This document shows, one piece after another, positions 19,271 to 28,725 of a stretch of DNA of 64,000 nucleotides. Under the pieces are notes generated by a model. It was not told the origin of the DNA. It searched no databases and saw only the letters and a list, made by a program, of their open reading frames with translations. How positions within the stretch are numbered: the stretch's first letter is position 1; each line of letters starts with the position of its first letter. The translations under genes and the position numbers were made by a program. The stretch is from Moritella marina ATCC 15381 (GTDB taxonomy: Bacteria > Pseudomonadota > Gammaproteobacteria > Enterobacterales > Moritellaceae), in the NCBI RefSeq assembly GCF_008931805.1, contig NZ_CP044399.1, forward strand, positions 2,666,001 through 2,730,000, given 5' to 3'.

Positions 19271-19486
19271 CTAATCCTCACTATTAACTTTAAATTCAAG
19301 AATGTCTCCAGGCTGACAATCAAGTACTTCACAAAGTTTATCAAGTGTCGATAATCGGACCGCTTTCGCTTTACCATTTTTTAATATCGAGAGGTTTGCT
19401 TCTGTAATGCCGACTTCTTGAGCCAGGCTTTTTAGGCGCATTTTTCGCTTAGCCATCATTACATCTAAATTAATACAAATAGTCAT
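19271..19486 (-). CDS. Small Cro/CI-type helix-turn-helix regulator
   Basis: 71 residues, essentially one HTH domain: INLDVMMAKRKMRLKSLAQ, then EVGITEANLSILKNGKAKAVR as turn and recognition helix, ending CEVLDCQPGDILEF. This is the YozG-like subfamily found beside DUF2975 membrane proteins. It has a near-perfect AAGGAGGT ribosome binding site that overlaps the end of the upstream gene; the two genes are 9 bp apart. DNA binding is expected at the palindrome upstream of the pair (20105-20133), giving autoregulation (inference). Confidence 0.88.
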   Translation of the reverse strand: MTICINLDVMMAKRKMRLKSLAQEVGITEANLSILKNGKAKAVRLSTLDKLCEVLDCQPGDILEFKVNSED

Positions 19487-19495
19487 TTTACCTCC

Positions 19496-20044
19496 TTAAA
19501 CTGTGTGACTGCTTTCATCAGCAAGAATATAACCTTCCTTCATCACCCATGAAATAATCAAGATGATAAAACCAAGTACTAATGTTAAAAAGTCCAATCC
19601 TTCAAATCCAATCGCCAACATGCGTTCGCCAGGTGGGTTGTTAAACGACAAGATAACCGACATCAATGCACCGTAAACGACTGAAGCTGCAACCCAGTAA
19701 AATAAGCTGTAACCTAACTTTTGATAACACATCACATTATCAAGCGTAAAAATCTCATTGCGTTCATAACTACGGAATAAATTAATCAATACTTTAAGTG
19801 CGTACATTATGATGCTACATAAAAATAAGCTAGCAATGGTCGCTAATATTCGCGTTGTTAACGTGAGCGGTAACTGTGTGTAACTATCGATATCATGACT
19901 CAGCTGAATGATCCCCCACGATGTAAGAAAATCATATGATGTTTCAACTGTTAACCAGTAATAACAAACTGCGATAGGTGTGAAAATAAATAGGCTTTGA
20001 AAAAATATACGTGCACGACGGCTTTGCGTTTGAATTTTTGACAT
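19496..20044 (-). CDS. DUF2975 family membrane protein
   Basis: 182 residues with four hydrophobic segments (about 12-30, 62-90, 112-132, 150-168) and a short charged end. The loop YERNEIFTLDNV (about 93-104) and the following helix match the DUF2975 family, whose members sit directly in front of a YozG-like HTH gene, as here. Function unknown; the pairing suggests a membrane partner that modulates the small regulator. It is the first gene of the pair, with the long palindrome 60 bp upstream of its start. Confidence 0.82.
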   Translation of the reverse strand: MSKIQTQSRRARIFFQSLFIFTPIAVCYYWLTVETSYDFLTSWGIIQLSHDIDSYTQLPLTLTTRILATIASLFLCSIIMYALKVLINLFRSYERNEIFTLDNVMCYQKLGYSLFYWVAASVVYGALMSVILSFNNPPGERMLAIGFEGLDFLTLVLGFIILIISWVMKEGYILADESSHTV

Positions 20045-20104
20045 AATAAATAACCCTGTTAAATTGATAACTGGATACTAAAGTACAGAACATCACAATT
20101 CAAT

Positions 20105-20133
20105 AATTAATTATCGAATTACGATAATTAATT
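20105..20133. promoter_or_regulatory. Perfect 12-bp inverted repeat, probable operator
   Basis: AATTAATTATCG (20105-20116) and CGATAATTAATT (20122-20133) form a perfect inverted repeat around 5 bp. It sits between the divergent DUF2975-HTH pair and the YjbR-like gene, about 60 bp upstream of the first. Arm length and spacing suit a dimeric Cro-type regulator. Confidence 0.7.
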
Positions 20134-20202
20134 GTCACTTTGCATGCGTCTATTAATCATCGCCGAGCAAAGTATCACCCATAACATATCAAGGACTCAC
20201 TA

Positions 20203-20565
20203 ATGACTTACGATGAATTCAATAAATTTTGTGGATCACTATCAGCTAGTACCTATGTGATGCAATGGAACAATTCACATGTGTGGAAGATTGGCGGCAA
20301 GGTGTTCGCGATTGGTGGTTTGGGCAAAGATAAACAACCCGCGTTCATTTTTAAAACCTCCGAGCTTAACTTTGATTTTTTAAGTGATCTCGCCGGTTAT
20401 AAACCAGCCCCCTACTTTGCTTCTCGTGGCATGAAATGGATTCAGCACTACGAAAGCAAAATAGCAACGGATGAGGAGTTAAGCTATTACATTAAAGAGT
20501 CTTATCGCATCGTGTCGTTAGGGCTTACTAAGACGCTGCAAAAACAACTCGGCTTAAATCAGTAA
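20203..20565 (+). CDS. MmcQ/YjbR family protein
   Basis: 120-residue protein of the YjbR (DUF419) fold: N-terminal MTYDEFNKFCGSLSAST, WNNSHVWKIGGKVFAIGGL, FKTSELNFDFLSDLAGYKPAPYFASRGMKWIQ, then a C-terminal helix SYRIVSLGLTK. The family has a CyaY-like fold proposed to bind DNA; the cellular role is not established. Single gene. Its stop codon overlaps the first unit of a 7-bp tandem repeat. Confidence 0.82.
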   Translation: MTYDEFNKFCGSLSASTYVMQWNNSHVWKIGGKVFAIGGLGKDKQPAFIFKTSELNFDFLSDLAGYKPAPYFASRGMKWIQHYESKIATDEELSYYIKESYRIVSLGLTKTLQKQLGLNQ

Positions 20566-20602
20566 TCACTAATCACTAATCACTAATCACTAATCACTAA
20601 TC
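20564..20602. repeat. 7-bp tandem repeat, five units plus a part
   Basis: AATCACT repeats head to tail at 20564, 20571, 20578, 20585 and 20592 with a partial copy to 20602. It starts within the stop codon of the YjbR-like gene and ends just before the stop of the convergent reductase gene. Confidence 0.95.
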
Positions 20603-20608
20603 CAATAT

Positions 20609-21142
20609 TTAACGAGCTCGCACAAATTGATTTTGTACAATCGTATCTAAGAGCACTTCGCTGTTCATCAATTTAAAATTAACAGCTGCATTCAGATCAC
20701 CAAACAAACGAGAACCGCCACCCAGTACCACAGGGATAGTGGTAAGAATTAACTCGTCAATCATATCCGATTGCATGAACTGTTGGATCGTGACGCCACC
20801 ATCAATATACAAGCGCTTAAAACCCAGACCATTGATATGTTCAACAACATCTTTAATGTCACCTTTGAGCAAGAAGATCTTATCCTCATAGCCTTCAGGT
20901 ACTGACGTCAGGGTGTTACTCAATACAAATACTGGTTTTCTATACGGCCAATCAACGCCAAAACTTAATACCATGTCTAACGTATTGCGTCCCATCACCA
21001 TGGCATCAATACGCTCAACGAATGCCTCGTAACCCATGTCATCACCATCAGGGTTCGGGATCATGTGTAACCAATCTATACTGCCTTGCTTATCTGCGAT
21101 AAACCCATCTAAACTTGTTGCTATAAAAACGCTATTCGACAT
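20609..21142 (-). CDS. Dihydrofolate reductase family protein (RibD C-terminal type)
   Basis: 177 residues of DHFR-like fold: SVFIATSLDGFIADKQGSIDW at the N terminus, AMVMGRNTLDMV (nucleotide contact), PVFVLSNTL, LYIDGGVTIQQF and VVLGGGSRLFG. It is the small stand-alone RibD-C/YwjB type; substrates are unknown and it need not reduce dihydrofolate. The frame is open to 21175, but GGAG lies 7 nt before the ATG at 21142, and the family fold starts there, so the shorter form was chosen. Confidence 0.87.
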   Translation of the reverse strand: MSNSVFIATSLDGFIADKQGSIDWLHMIPNPDGDDMGYEAFVERIDAMVMGRNTLDMVLSFGVDWPYRKPVFVLSNTLTSVPEGYEDKIFLLKGDIKDVVEHINGLGFKRLYIDGGVTIQQFMQSDMIDELILTTIPVVLGGGSRLFGDLNAAVNFKLMNSEVLLDTIVQNQFVRAR

Positions 21143-21294
21143 CTTATGCTCCACTATTTTATGCTTAAGTTTCATTTAAATATTTTATACTACCTAATTT
21201 ATCCAAAATGGCAAAAATGGAAAATTAATCATCTGGATAATTTAGCTAAACAGGTTCAGAATTATCCAATTGATTAATTAAGGATGGTATAGAC

Positions 21295-21987
21295 ATGGAT
21301 CACAATGATACTGAAGATGATAACAACGGCGAAATCGAAGTTCGTAATATCGGCAGACCAACAAAATCTTCCGACAGCAATATTCGCCAACATCTAATGA
21401 CAGTGGCATTTGATCTCTTTGCCAACCATGAATATAACCAAGTCAGCACCCGAAAAGTGGCTGCGGCAGCCAATACCACACCAGCGATGATCCGTTATTA
21501 CTTTCAAAATAAAGAAGGTTTATTTCACGCTGCCATGTCGCAATACCGTCAGCCAATGTTAGATATTTTTAAACGTTATGTTGCTAAACCACAAGTACAG
21601 CACCTGCATGATATTTTTGCGCTTTACTACACCACCATGCAAGAAAATAAAAGCTTACACAATATCGTCAGACGTAATATGACCAGCAATGATAATCCGC
21701 AAATTAAAGCACATATCATTCAAGAAGGGCCGCAACAGTCCTTCAAGTTGATTAAAAGCATGTTCATCAAACTACAAGCCAAGGGTGACATCAAACCCGA
21801 ACTTGATCCGGAAATATTAACCGTACAAATGCTCAGTTTATGCATCTTTCCTTGTGCATTTAAGCCTTTGATCCAACAATTAACTACAACAGCTATCGAC
21901 ACGCAATTTTACCGTCAGCTAGCACAACAAAATTTCACTTTATTAGTCAACTCAATCACTACGGAGCAATACCATGAAGAAATCTAA
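21295..21987 (+). CDS. TetR family regulator of the efflux operon
   Basis: 230 residues. The HTH lies at about 30-75 (LMTVAFDLFANHEYNQVSTRKVAAAANTTPAMIRYYFQNKEGLF), followed by a helical ligand domain. The first 20 residues form an acidic, Asn/Asp-rich tail not typical of the family. Its end overlaps the start of the adaptor gene by 14 nt, so the regulator is in the same transcript as the pump and probably represses its own operon. Confidence 0.9.
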   Translation: MDHNDTEDDNNGEIEVRNIGRPTKSSDSNIRQHLMTVAFDLFANHEYNQVSTRKVAAAANTTPAMIRYYFQNKEGLFHAAMSQYRQPMLDIFKRYVAKPQVQHLHDIFALYYTTMQENKSLHNIVRRNMTSNDNPQIKAHIIQEGPQQSFKLIKSMFIKLQAKGDIKPELDPEILTVQMLSLCIFPCAFKPLIQQLTTTAIDTQFYRQLAQQNFTLLVNSITTEQYHEEI

Positions 21988-23332
21988 ACTACTGTGGCTA
22001 CCTATCGGCGTTGCTGCAGGGTTGGGTATCATGGCGATCAATAATGCCATCATGAAAAAGGACGTTTTATTAGAAGTGATTGAGCCAGCACAAAGCGTAT
22101 ATGTCAGCCAGATACAAACCCAGCGCATAGCCCCAGCTGTAAAAGGCTATGGCAATGTTGTGGCTAAAAATAAGTGGCAAGGGATCACCGAAGTCAGCGG
22201 TAAAGTGATTTACAAAAATGAACGTTTACAGCGTGGTACCTTTATTAATGCTGGCGTAGAACTGCTGCGTATTGACCCAGCTTCTTATCAGTTAAACCTC
22301 ATCACCGCACAAGCGAACTTAGACAATATAAACTCTGAAGTTGAAAAACTCGATATTGAAGAACAACGTCTAACACGTTCATACCAAGTCGAAAAGAAAA
22401 CCTTGGCGCTAGAAGAAAAAGAATACCAACGTAATATTAAACTCAACAAAAAAGGCACCATATCAGCATCGAGTTTAGAACAACAAGAGCGGGTGCTATA
22501 CAATACTCAGCTACAGCTAAATGATTTAAAAGCCCAAGTAAACCAACTACCAGCGCGTCAAAAAGCCCTAGAAGCACAAATAGCCCAAGCACAGAGTCAA
22601 GTTGATCAAGCACAATTGGATTTAGAAAACACCATTATTACTATGCCATTTGATGGTCGTATTATTGATGTGAGTGCCGAACTGCAACAGTTTGTATCTA
22701 CAGGCGCTAGCCTCATGCTGGCACATGATGTATCAAAGTTAGAAGTCGAAGCAAAAATGCCCACCAGCCAATTAAGCCGTTTAATCCACAGCTTAAAGCA
22801 AGACCAAGAAATACTCGATAACCTCAACGCAGTACCCGATATTGCCATTGCCAACTTAACGGCACAAATCACCTTGCGTAACTCGTCATCAGAAACCCAT
22901 TGGCAAGGCAAGGTAACCCGGATTTTAGGGGAAATTGATGCGCGCTTAGGCACAGCTGGATTAGTGGTAGAAGCTGACTTTGATTTCCTTGAATTCATTA
23001 AACGTAACGATCCTACTGCCAGCCCTATTATCTCCGGTATGTTTGTTGAAGTAACCGTTAATGGTCAAGCGCAGCAGCACTTAACCGTGCCATTACAAGC
23101 CCTGCATAACAACCGCTTATATCTGGTTGACGAAGAGAATAGACTACAGCTGCAAGAGGTTGAAGTCCTGTTTATTCGCGATCAAGTTGCAGCTATTAAA
23201 GCCAAGGGTCTAAAAGCTAACGCCCTGGATACAAGCGTCTTGAAAGCCGGTCAGCAAATTGTATTATCCGATATTATCCCGGTGGCGAGTGGCTTAAAGC
23301 TGACGCCAGTGGTATGGGCTGAGGATAAATAA
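21974..23332 (+). CDS. RND efflux periplasmic adaptor subunit
   Basis: 452 residues. An N-terminal membrane anchor (about 7-22) is followed by a lipoyl half (QGITEVSGKVIYKNERLQRG), a long alpha-helical hairpin (about 115-215, rich in Glu, Gln and Leu, with LNKKGTISASSLEQQ at its turn), the second lipoyl half (IITMPFDGRIIDVSAELQQFV) and beta-barrel domains to the C terminus. This is the HlyD/AcrA-type membrane fusion protein that links the pump to an outer-membrane channel. No outer-membrane factor gene is nearby, so a TolC-type channel elsewhere is implied. Confidence 0.9.
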   Translation: MKKSKLLWLPIGVAAGLGIMAINNAIMKKDVLLEVIEPAQSVYVSQIQTQRIAPAVKGYGNVVAKNKWQGITEVSGKVIYKNERLQRGTFINAGVELLRIDPASYQLNLITAQANLDNINSEVEKLDIEEQRLTRSYQVEKKTLALEEKEYQRNIKLNKKGTISASSLEQQERVLYNTQLQLNDLKAQVNQLPARQKALEAQIAQAQSQVDQAQLDLENTIITMPFDGRIIDVSAELQQFVSTGASLMLAHDVSKLEVEAKMPTSQLSRLIHSLKQDQEILDNLNAVPDIAIANLTAQITLRNSSSETHWQGKVTRILGEIDARLGTAGLVVEADFDFLEFIKRNDPTASPIISGMFVEVTVNGQAQQHLTVPLQALHNNRLYLVDEENRLQLQEVEVLFIRDQVAAIKAKGLKANALDTSVLKAGQQIVLSDIIPVASGLKLTPVVWAEDK

Positions 23333-23334
23333 TC

Positions 23335-26300
23335 ATGATCCATTTCTTTGCCAAACACCCGACAGCCGCCAATTTAGTCATGGTCATGTTTTTAGCCCTA
23401 GGGGCGATCACTATCCCTGATATGAAACGCGAAACATTCCCAGATTTTTCAGTCACTATCGCTCAGATCAGCGTGCCTTACCCTGGCGCCAGCCCTGAAG
23501 ATGTCGAGCAAGCCATTTGTTTACCCATTGAAGATGCCCTTGATGGTATTAATAATCTCAAGAAACTCACCTGTAGTGCCAGTGAAGGTATCGCAGTGAC
23601 CACCGCTGAAATGAGTCATGATGGTAATGGCACGACGTTTATTGCCGATATTAAAACCGAAATGGATGCTATTGACCAATTTCCAGAAGAAGCTGAAACC
23701 AGCATAGTCAAAGAACTGATGACTTATGATGATGTGGTCAGTCTGGTGATTTACAGTGACATGGATAAGCAAGATCTCAAGCTCTATGCCGAAGATGTAA
23801 AACGTCGTTTGAAACGTTTAAAAGGCATTGCCCAAGTTGAGATCAATGGTTTCTCTGATCCACAATTACGCGTCGAACTGGATTTAGTCGCCCTGCGTCA
23901 ACTGAATGTGTCAGTGCAAGATATCGCCAATCAAATTGCTAAACAAAATGTGAAAATGCCCAGTGGTAATTTAAATACCCCAAGCAGCACGATATTACTG
24001 CGTTTCGACGCCCAGCGTTATACACCGCGTGAACTTGGTGAGATCATCGTACTAAGCAACGAAGATGGCAGTAAAATACAATTAAAAGACATCGCGACAA
24101 TCACCCAACGCTTTGAATTAGACGAATCAAAAATATCGGTTAATGGTAAAGAAGGCACCATGCTCGATATTAAAAAGTCCAAAGCTGATGATTCACTGGA
24201 TGTGCTTGAAGAAGTACAGCAATTTATCATTGATGAAAAGCTAAATACCCCCGACAGTGTCGAATTTTCACTGACCAAAGACATGGCATCAGTGGCGAAA
24301 GACCGTCTTGATCTGCTGCTCTCCAACGGCTGGCAGGGGTTCATCTTAGTATTCTTGGTGATGTGGTTATTCTTTCCGTGGCGCTATGCTATTTGGGTTG
24401 CCATGGGCTTGCCAGTTTCTTTCCTTGCCAGTATGTATGTATTGTCATTAGTGGGCATTAGTTTAAACCTGATGTCGATGGTTGCATTGCTCGTGGCCAT
24501 TGGTTTGTTAATGGATGATGCCATTGTATTATCCGAAAGTGTCGCCCATGAATTATCGAAAACCGAAGACAAACTAGCAGGCATTGTTAAAGGGGTTAAT
24601 CGGGTTAAAAACGGCGTATTTTCGTCTTTCTTAACCACAGTCGCTATCTTTGGTTCACTGGCCTTTCTTGAAGGTGACATGGGTGAAGTACTGAAAGTGA
24701 TCCCGATAACCTTAGTCATCACCTTGAGTGTGTCTTTGGTCGAGGCATTTTTAATCCTGCCGCATCACTTGTACGCATCGGTTAAAGATAGCGATGACAG
24801 CGTGGCAGAAAACAGCTTTAAAGGCCGTTTCAATAACAAGTTTGAGCATTTTCAGTTTAATATTTTACCCAAAATCATTGGCACAGTAGTCGACCGTCGC
24901 TATATGGTAACTGCCGGCATTATAGCCTTATTCATTGCTACTATCTCTCTAGCGTCTAGTGGCATGTTACGCTTCTCAGCCTTTCCTGAAGTAGAAGGCG
25001 ATTGGGTACAGATAACCGTACTTATGCCACCAGGCACACCGCTAGCAAAAACCGATAAAGTTGTGGCTCGTATTACTCAGGATATTAAAGTCACCAGCGC
25101 CAAATTTGGTGAACAGCCAGATAATGAATCACTACTCAAATACATTACGGTGCAAAGTGGCACCAATCCCGATGCGGGTGAAAGCGGTGAACATGTCGCG
25201 ACTATCTTTGTAGACCTACTAACGTCGGAGAAACGCGACACCCGTATGGCGGATTACATGGCCAGTCTGCAGCAAGAGATAGGTATTATTCCAGGGGTTA
25301 CTAACCTCATTGTCCGTGAACCCGCGATTGGTCCGGCTGGCCGTGCCATTGATATTGAATTAAGCCATCCTGACATTCAAACCTTAAAAGATGCCGGTAA
25401 TGAGCTCGCGCAATACCTTGCCCAGTTTAATGGCGTCAGTAACATCATTACTAATCTACGAGATGGTAAACCCGAACTGCGTATGTCGTTATTACCCGGA
25501 GCTGAAACCTTTGGCGTCACAGGACAAGATATAGCTATGCAACTGCGCGCCGCGTTCTTTGGTATCACGGTTGATGAATTACAAATTGGCAGTGAAAATG
25601 TCGAACTGGATGTGAGATTGGCAGAACAGTATCGTTCTGATCTGGCTTATTATGAAGACTTCCCGTTTACCCTTGCCGATGGTAGCCAAGTGCCACTGGC
25701 CAGTATTGTAAAAGTGGAATGGGGCCGTGGTGTTAGCCAGTTAAACCGTATTAATAACATTCGCACTATGTCGTTAAAAGGCGATATAGATAAAGAACAA
25801 GCCAATACGGTTGAGCTAATGGCGGGCATGCAAAAAGACTTCGTACCAACACTGACTCAGAAATACCCGGGTATTGAAGTGCGTTTAGGTGGTGAAGTAG
25901 AATCAACAGCTGAAACAGGCAACTCGATGGTGAAGAGTTTCTCGATAGGTTTGTTTGTGGTGTTTGCGATCCTAAGTTTTCAGTTCCGCAGTTATGTAGA
26001 ACCTATCATTGTGATGTTAGCGATCCCGCTCGCGCTTATCGGCGTATTCTGGGGTCACTTCATGTTGAATTACGATCTGACGATGCCGTCAATGCTCGGC
26101 TTTACTTCGTTAGCAGGGATCGTGGTCAATAACTCCATCTTGCTGGTGCAGTTCATCAAAGAAAACTTAGAGAAAAGTAATGATATTAGGCAAGCGGCTA
26201 TCCATGCAACCACCAACCGTATTCGCGCTATTTTAATCACCACAGCGACAACCGCTGCGGGTTTAATGCCGATACTATTGGAGCAAAGTATCCAAGCACA

Positions 26301-26433
26301 AGTGATAATTCCACTGGTTGTGGCGTTAATCTTTGGTTTGATAGCCTCAACATTATTGGTTATTTTAATCTTACCGGCTTTCTATGGCATCTTAGATGAT
26401 TTTGGTTTAACTGAGCGTCATAAAGAAGTGTAA
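23335..26433 (+). CDS. RND family efflux permease
   Basis: 1032-residue proton-driven pump subunit, two nucleotides after the adaptor stop. Typical RND layout: first TM helix near residues 10-30, a large periplasmic loop beginning PYPGASPEDVEQAICLPIE, six membrane helices in the middle with the proton-relay pair in LLMDDAIVLSES, a second periplasmic loop, and a terminal helix block with FTSLAGIVVNNSILLV. The permease lacks the strict AcrB (HAE1) markers and is closer to the broader AcrB/AcrD/AcrF cluster seen in marine bacteria. Substrates unknown. Confidence 0.92.
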   Translation: MIHFFAKHPTAANLVMVMFLALGAITIPDMKRETFPDFSVTIAQISVPYPGASPEDVEQAICLPIEDALDGINNLKKLTCSASEGIAVTTAEMSHDGNGTTFIADIKTEMDAIDQFPEEAETSIVKELMTYDDVVSLVIYSDMDKQDLKLYAEDVKRRLKRLKGIAQVEINGFSDPQLRVELDLVALRQLNVSVQDIANQIAKQNVKMPSGNLNTPSSTILLRFDAQRYTPRELGEIIVLSNEDGSKIQLKDIATITQRFELDESKISVNGKEGTMLDIKKSKADDSLDVLEEVQQFIIDEKLNTPDSVEFSLTKDMASVAKDRLDLLLSNGWQGFILVFLVMWLFFPWRYAIWVAMGLPVSFLASMYVLSLVGISLNLMSMVALLVAIGLLMDDAIVLSESVAHELSKTEDKLAGIVKGVNRVKNGVFSSFLTTVAIFGSLAFLEGDMGEVLKVIPITLVITLSVSLVEAFLILPHHLYASVKDSDDSVAENSFKGRFNNKFEHFQFNILPKIIGTVVDRRYMVTAGIIALFIATISLASSGMLRFSAFPEVEGDWVQITVLMPPGTPLAKTDKVVARITQDIKVTSAKFGEQPDNESLLKYITVQSGTNPDAGESGEHVATIFVDLLTSEKRDTRMADYMASLQQEIGIIPGVTNLIVREPAIGPAGRAIDIELSHPDIQTLKDAGNELAQYLAQFNGVSNIITNLRDGKPELRMSLLPGAETFGVTGQDIAMQLRAAFFGITVDELQIGSENVELDVRLAEQYRSDLAYYEDFPFTLADGSQVPLASIVKVEWGRGVSQLNRINNIRTMSLKGDIDKEQANTVELMAGMQKDFVPTLTQKYPGIEVRLGGEVESTAETGNSMVKSFSIGLFVVFAILSFQFRSYVEPIIVMLAIPLALIGVFWGHFMLNYDLTMPSMLGFTSLAGIVVNNSILLVQFIKENLEKSNDIRQAAIHATTNRIRAILITTATTAAGLMPILLEQSIQAQVIIPLVVALIFGLIASTLLVILILPAFYGILDDFGLTERHKEV

Positions 26434-26439
26434 ATGACA

Positions 26440-26474
26440 ATGTTGGCCAGCTATGATGAGTAACTGGCCAACAT
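26440..26474. terminator. Stem-loop between converging genes
   Basis: ATGTTGGCCAG (26440-26450) pairs perfectly with CTGGCCAACAT (26464-26474), 13-nt loop. No long T run on either side, so termination strength is uncertain. Confidence 0.6.
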
Positions 26475-26512
26475 CCATAACCTAACTAAACGTTCTGCTT
26501 TCGATACGCCAG

Positions 26513-27355
26513 TTAAATGCTACGTCTTCTGAATCTAGCAGTATTTTCTAATATCTCAGGTCTTGCTACACTTTTCAATATCTCTGGCCTTGCCAAATAA
26601 TAACCCTGAAAATAATCAGCTCCCGACGCCATACAACGCTCAAACACCGCTTTCGTCTCAATGCCTTCAGCAATAGTTTGCGCCTTAATCGAATGACCGA
26701 GATTCACGGCATGATGAAACTTGCTGTACTTGAATGCCGCGAGCAAATCGACAATACTTTTATCTATTTTCAGATAATCAGGTTTAATACTTCTAACTCT
26801 CTCTTCAGTCGAATAAGCACTACCATAATCATCAATCGCCACTTCGATACCGAAGCTAGCAAGTTTCTGTATGCCGTTTAATACCGATTCGAGATTACGC
26901 CCTTCAAATTCAATAATTTCATACACTAATTGCGCAGGCGATAGACCGATCTTTTTTAATCCTCTGACTAAGGTATCAACGGCAATGTCATGATTAGACA
27001 GGATCTCAAATATAACCGGGGTAACATTGATGAAGAGTTTTTTATCGTAATGGCAGGAATAAGAAAAGTTTAGCATATGGATAATCGCACACGTTAACGT
27101 GGCAATCGCGCTGGACTCGTCATCATGGCGGATAGATTCAAAGTAATCATGGGGGTTAACCGGTATACCATTGGCATCATAAATTCTGGCGAGCGCCTCG
27201 ACACCATAGATATTATGTTCGCGGTCAAAAATGGGTTGAAACACACTAGTAAAAGTTAAGCCTTGGTCGATAATGTAGAAACCATACTCAGCGTCTTGTT
27301 CGATAAGATCGATGATGTTTTGGTGCAGTCTAGCGTAGTCATTCATAAAATCCAT
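26513..27355 (-). CDS. EAL-domain c-di-GMP phosphodiesterase, stand-alone
   Basis: 280 residues, nearly all EAL domain, with no membrane segment or sensor. The catalytic and metal residues are present in GVEALAR, FINVTP, YEIIEFEG, AIDDYGSAYS, PDYLKIDKSIV, IAEGIET and QGYYLARP, so it should hydrolyse c-di-GMP. Oddity: after QGYYL the segment ARPEIL occurs twice (ARPEILKSV-ARPEILENT), from an imperfect 24-bp duplication at about 26535-26590. AAGG lies 8 nt before the ATG. Single gene. Confidence 0.9.
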   Translation of the reverse strand: MDFMNDYARLHQNIIDLIEQDAEYGFYIIDQGLTFTSVFQPIFDREHNIYGVEALARIYDANGIPVNPHDYFESIRHDDESSAIATLTCAIIHMLNFSYSCHYDKKLFINVTPVIFEILSNHDIAVDTLVRGLKKIGLSPAQLVYEIIEFEGRNLESVLNGIQKLASFGIEVAIDDYGSAYSTEERVRSIKPDYLKIDKSIVDLLAAFKYSKFHHAVNLGHSIKAQTIAEGIETKAVFERCMASGADYFQGYYLARPEILKSVARPEILENTARFRRRSI

Positions 27356-27559
27356 CGTACAACCTTCATTCCCTATTAGCTACATTGCCCTCACTTTCGC
27401 GAGGTACAGTAACATGGAATAATGGCTTAATAACGGCGAGCGCTTACATTCACTTACATTGCAGGTTTTTTTTGATTAAAACTATGATGAATAGCTCAAA
27501 TACATGATTTAAAAATAGAAAACACAATCTAATTTAGGCCTTAATTAAGTCAATTATGA

Positions 27560-27892
27560 CTAAGCACAGATACCAACACTCTCTTTCACGGCCTTGAACC
27601 AAGGTTTCTCGCCACAGTCTATCTCGGCATCAAATTGACGCGATAACATTGACTGGACGTGTTTGATCGCATCACTGGCAATCAGCACTTTTTCACCTGC
27701 CGCAATATTATTATTTAAGGCAAGTTCGTTAGCGTAATGCAATAAATCTGCTGCAGAATCTAAATTAAAAGAAGCTGTGTGTAAAATATCTAAATTTGCT
27801 TGCGTGTAATTACAACCTCGAATAAAGCTAATCTCGTGCTTTATGCGTGAAATAAGTGCCAAGCCATCTTTAGTTACTATATGAAATTCCAC
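27560..27892 (-). CDS. Hypothetical small protein with GTG start
   Basis: 110 residues, not recognised. Starts VEFHIVTKDGLALISRIKHE and is predominantly helical, acidic and soluble, with three cysteines (near residues 27, 93 and 109) and no signal peptide. The frame starts with GTG; GAGAGG lies 6 nt upstream, which supports it. The next in-frame ATG is far inside. It stands alone between an EAL gene and a phasin gene. No function proposed. Confidence 0.6.
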   Translation of the reverse strand: MEFHIVTKDGLALISRIKHEISFIRGCNYTQANLDILHTASFNLDSAADLLHYANELALNNNIAAGEKVLIASDAIKHVQSMLSRQFDAEIDCGEKPWFKAVKESVGICA

Positions 27893-28261
27893 GGTTAGCC
27901 TCTCAGTTAAATTTATGTCTGCTTGATTATAGTCGTCATCCTTAAAAAGCAGATATTGAATATAATTAAATTTTAGTTAAAACAATATAACTGGTCATAA
28001 AAAACAATATATGATTATAAATAGAAAGATAGCTGCTCAATTAGTAGCTTGCCATAATTAATGCGGACAAAGATAACAGTAGACCTCGTTACGCGTAACA
28101 GCAGTAGTAACGATTAAATTGAACCACAGATAAGCTGAAAAACCATTCTAAATAAATCTTTATTTTTCTATAAAACTAAATCCACAATTTGTATGCATTT
28201 TCTAATTTAAAACCCTATTCTGGCTTCAACAAATCGAAACGCACCCTGAAAGGATAAAACC
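27893..28261. other. Divergent intergenic region
   Basis: 369 bp, very AT-rich, no gene seen. It should contain promoters for the hypothetical gene (left) and the phasin gene (right). AAAGGA lies just before the phasin ATG. No repeats or operators were clear. Confidence 0.4.
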
Positions 28262-28612
28262 ATGACACAATTAAACGTAGTTGATACAGCGAAGAAACTT
28301 TGGAGCAGCAAAGACGAAATTGCTAAAAATATTTGGTTAGCAGGTCTTGGTGCATACGGTAAAAGCATTGATGAAGCGAACAAAGTATCAGATAAATCTT
28401 CAACATTATTCGAAGAATTAGTGGCTAAAGGCACTAAAATTGAAGAAACAGCAAAAGAAAAATTATCTGATAAAAAAATCTCTACTGATGTTTTAGAAAC
28501 ACGTGTAAATCAAGTGTTCACTAAAATCTCTGGTGTTGATAGCACTAAAGTTGACGAGCTAAACGCTAAAGTTGACGAATTAACGAAAGCAATCGCTGAA
28601 CTTAAAAAATAA
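28262..28612 (+). CDS. Phasin-like PHA granule-associated protein
   Basis: 116 residues. The segment AKNIWLAGLGAYGKSIDEANKVSDKSSTLFEELVAKG (about 20-55) is the hallmark of PhaI/PhaF-type granule proteins. The rest is a Lys/Glu-rich amphipathic coiled coil ending in heptads (VDELNAKVDELTKAIAELKK). Phasins coat polyhydroxyalkanoate granules and may bind DNA or chaperone. No PHA synthase gene is nearby, so it is a solitary member. AAAGGA precedes the ATG and a terminator follows. Confidence 0.8.
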   Translation: MTQLNVVDTAKKLWSSKDEIAKNIWLAGLGAYGKSIDEANKVSDKSSTLFEELVAKGTKIEETAKEKLSDKKISTDVLETRVNQVFTKISGVDSTKVDELNAKVDELTKAIAELKK

Positions 28613-28694
28613 CACACATTAAGGTACTCAGTGTAATCACTGGATCTTAAATGTAGATATTGATACCTGCCAATTAATATCAGTATCAATAGAT

Positions 28695-28725
28695 ATGGTG
28701 AGCCTCGGCTCGCCATTTTTCGTTT
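28695..28725 (+). terminator. Rho-independent terminator of the phasin gene
   Basis: ATGGTGAGCC pairs with GGCTCGCCAT (one G-T wobble) and is followed by TTTTCGTTTT. Confidence 0.85.
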
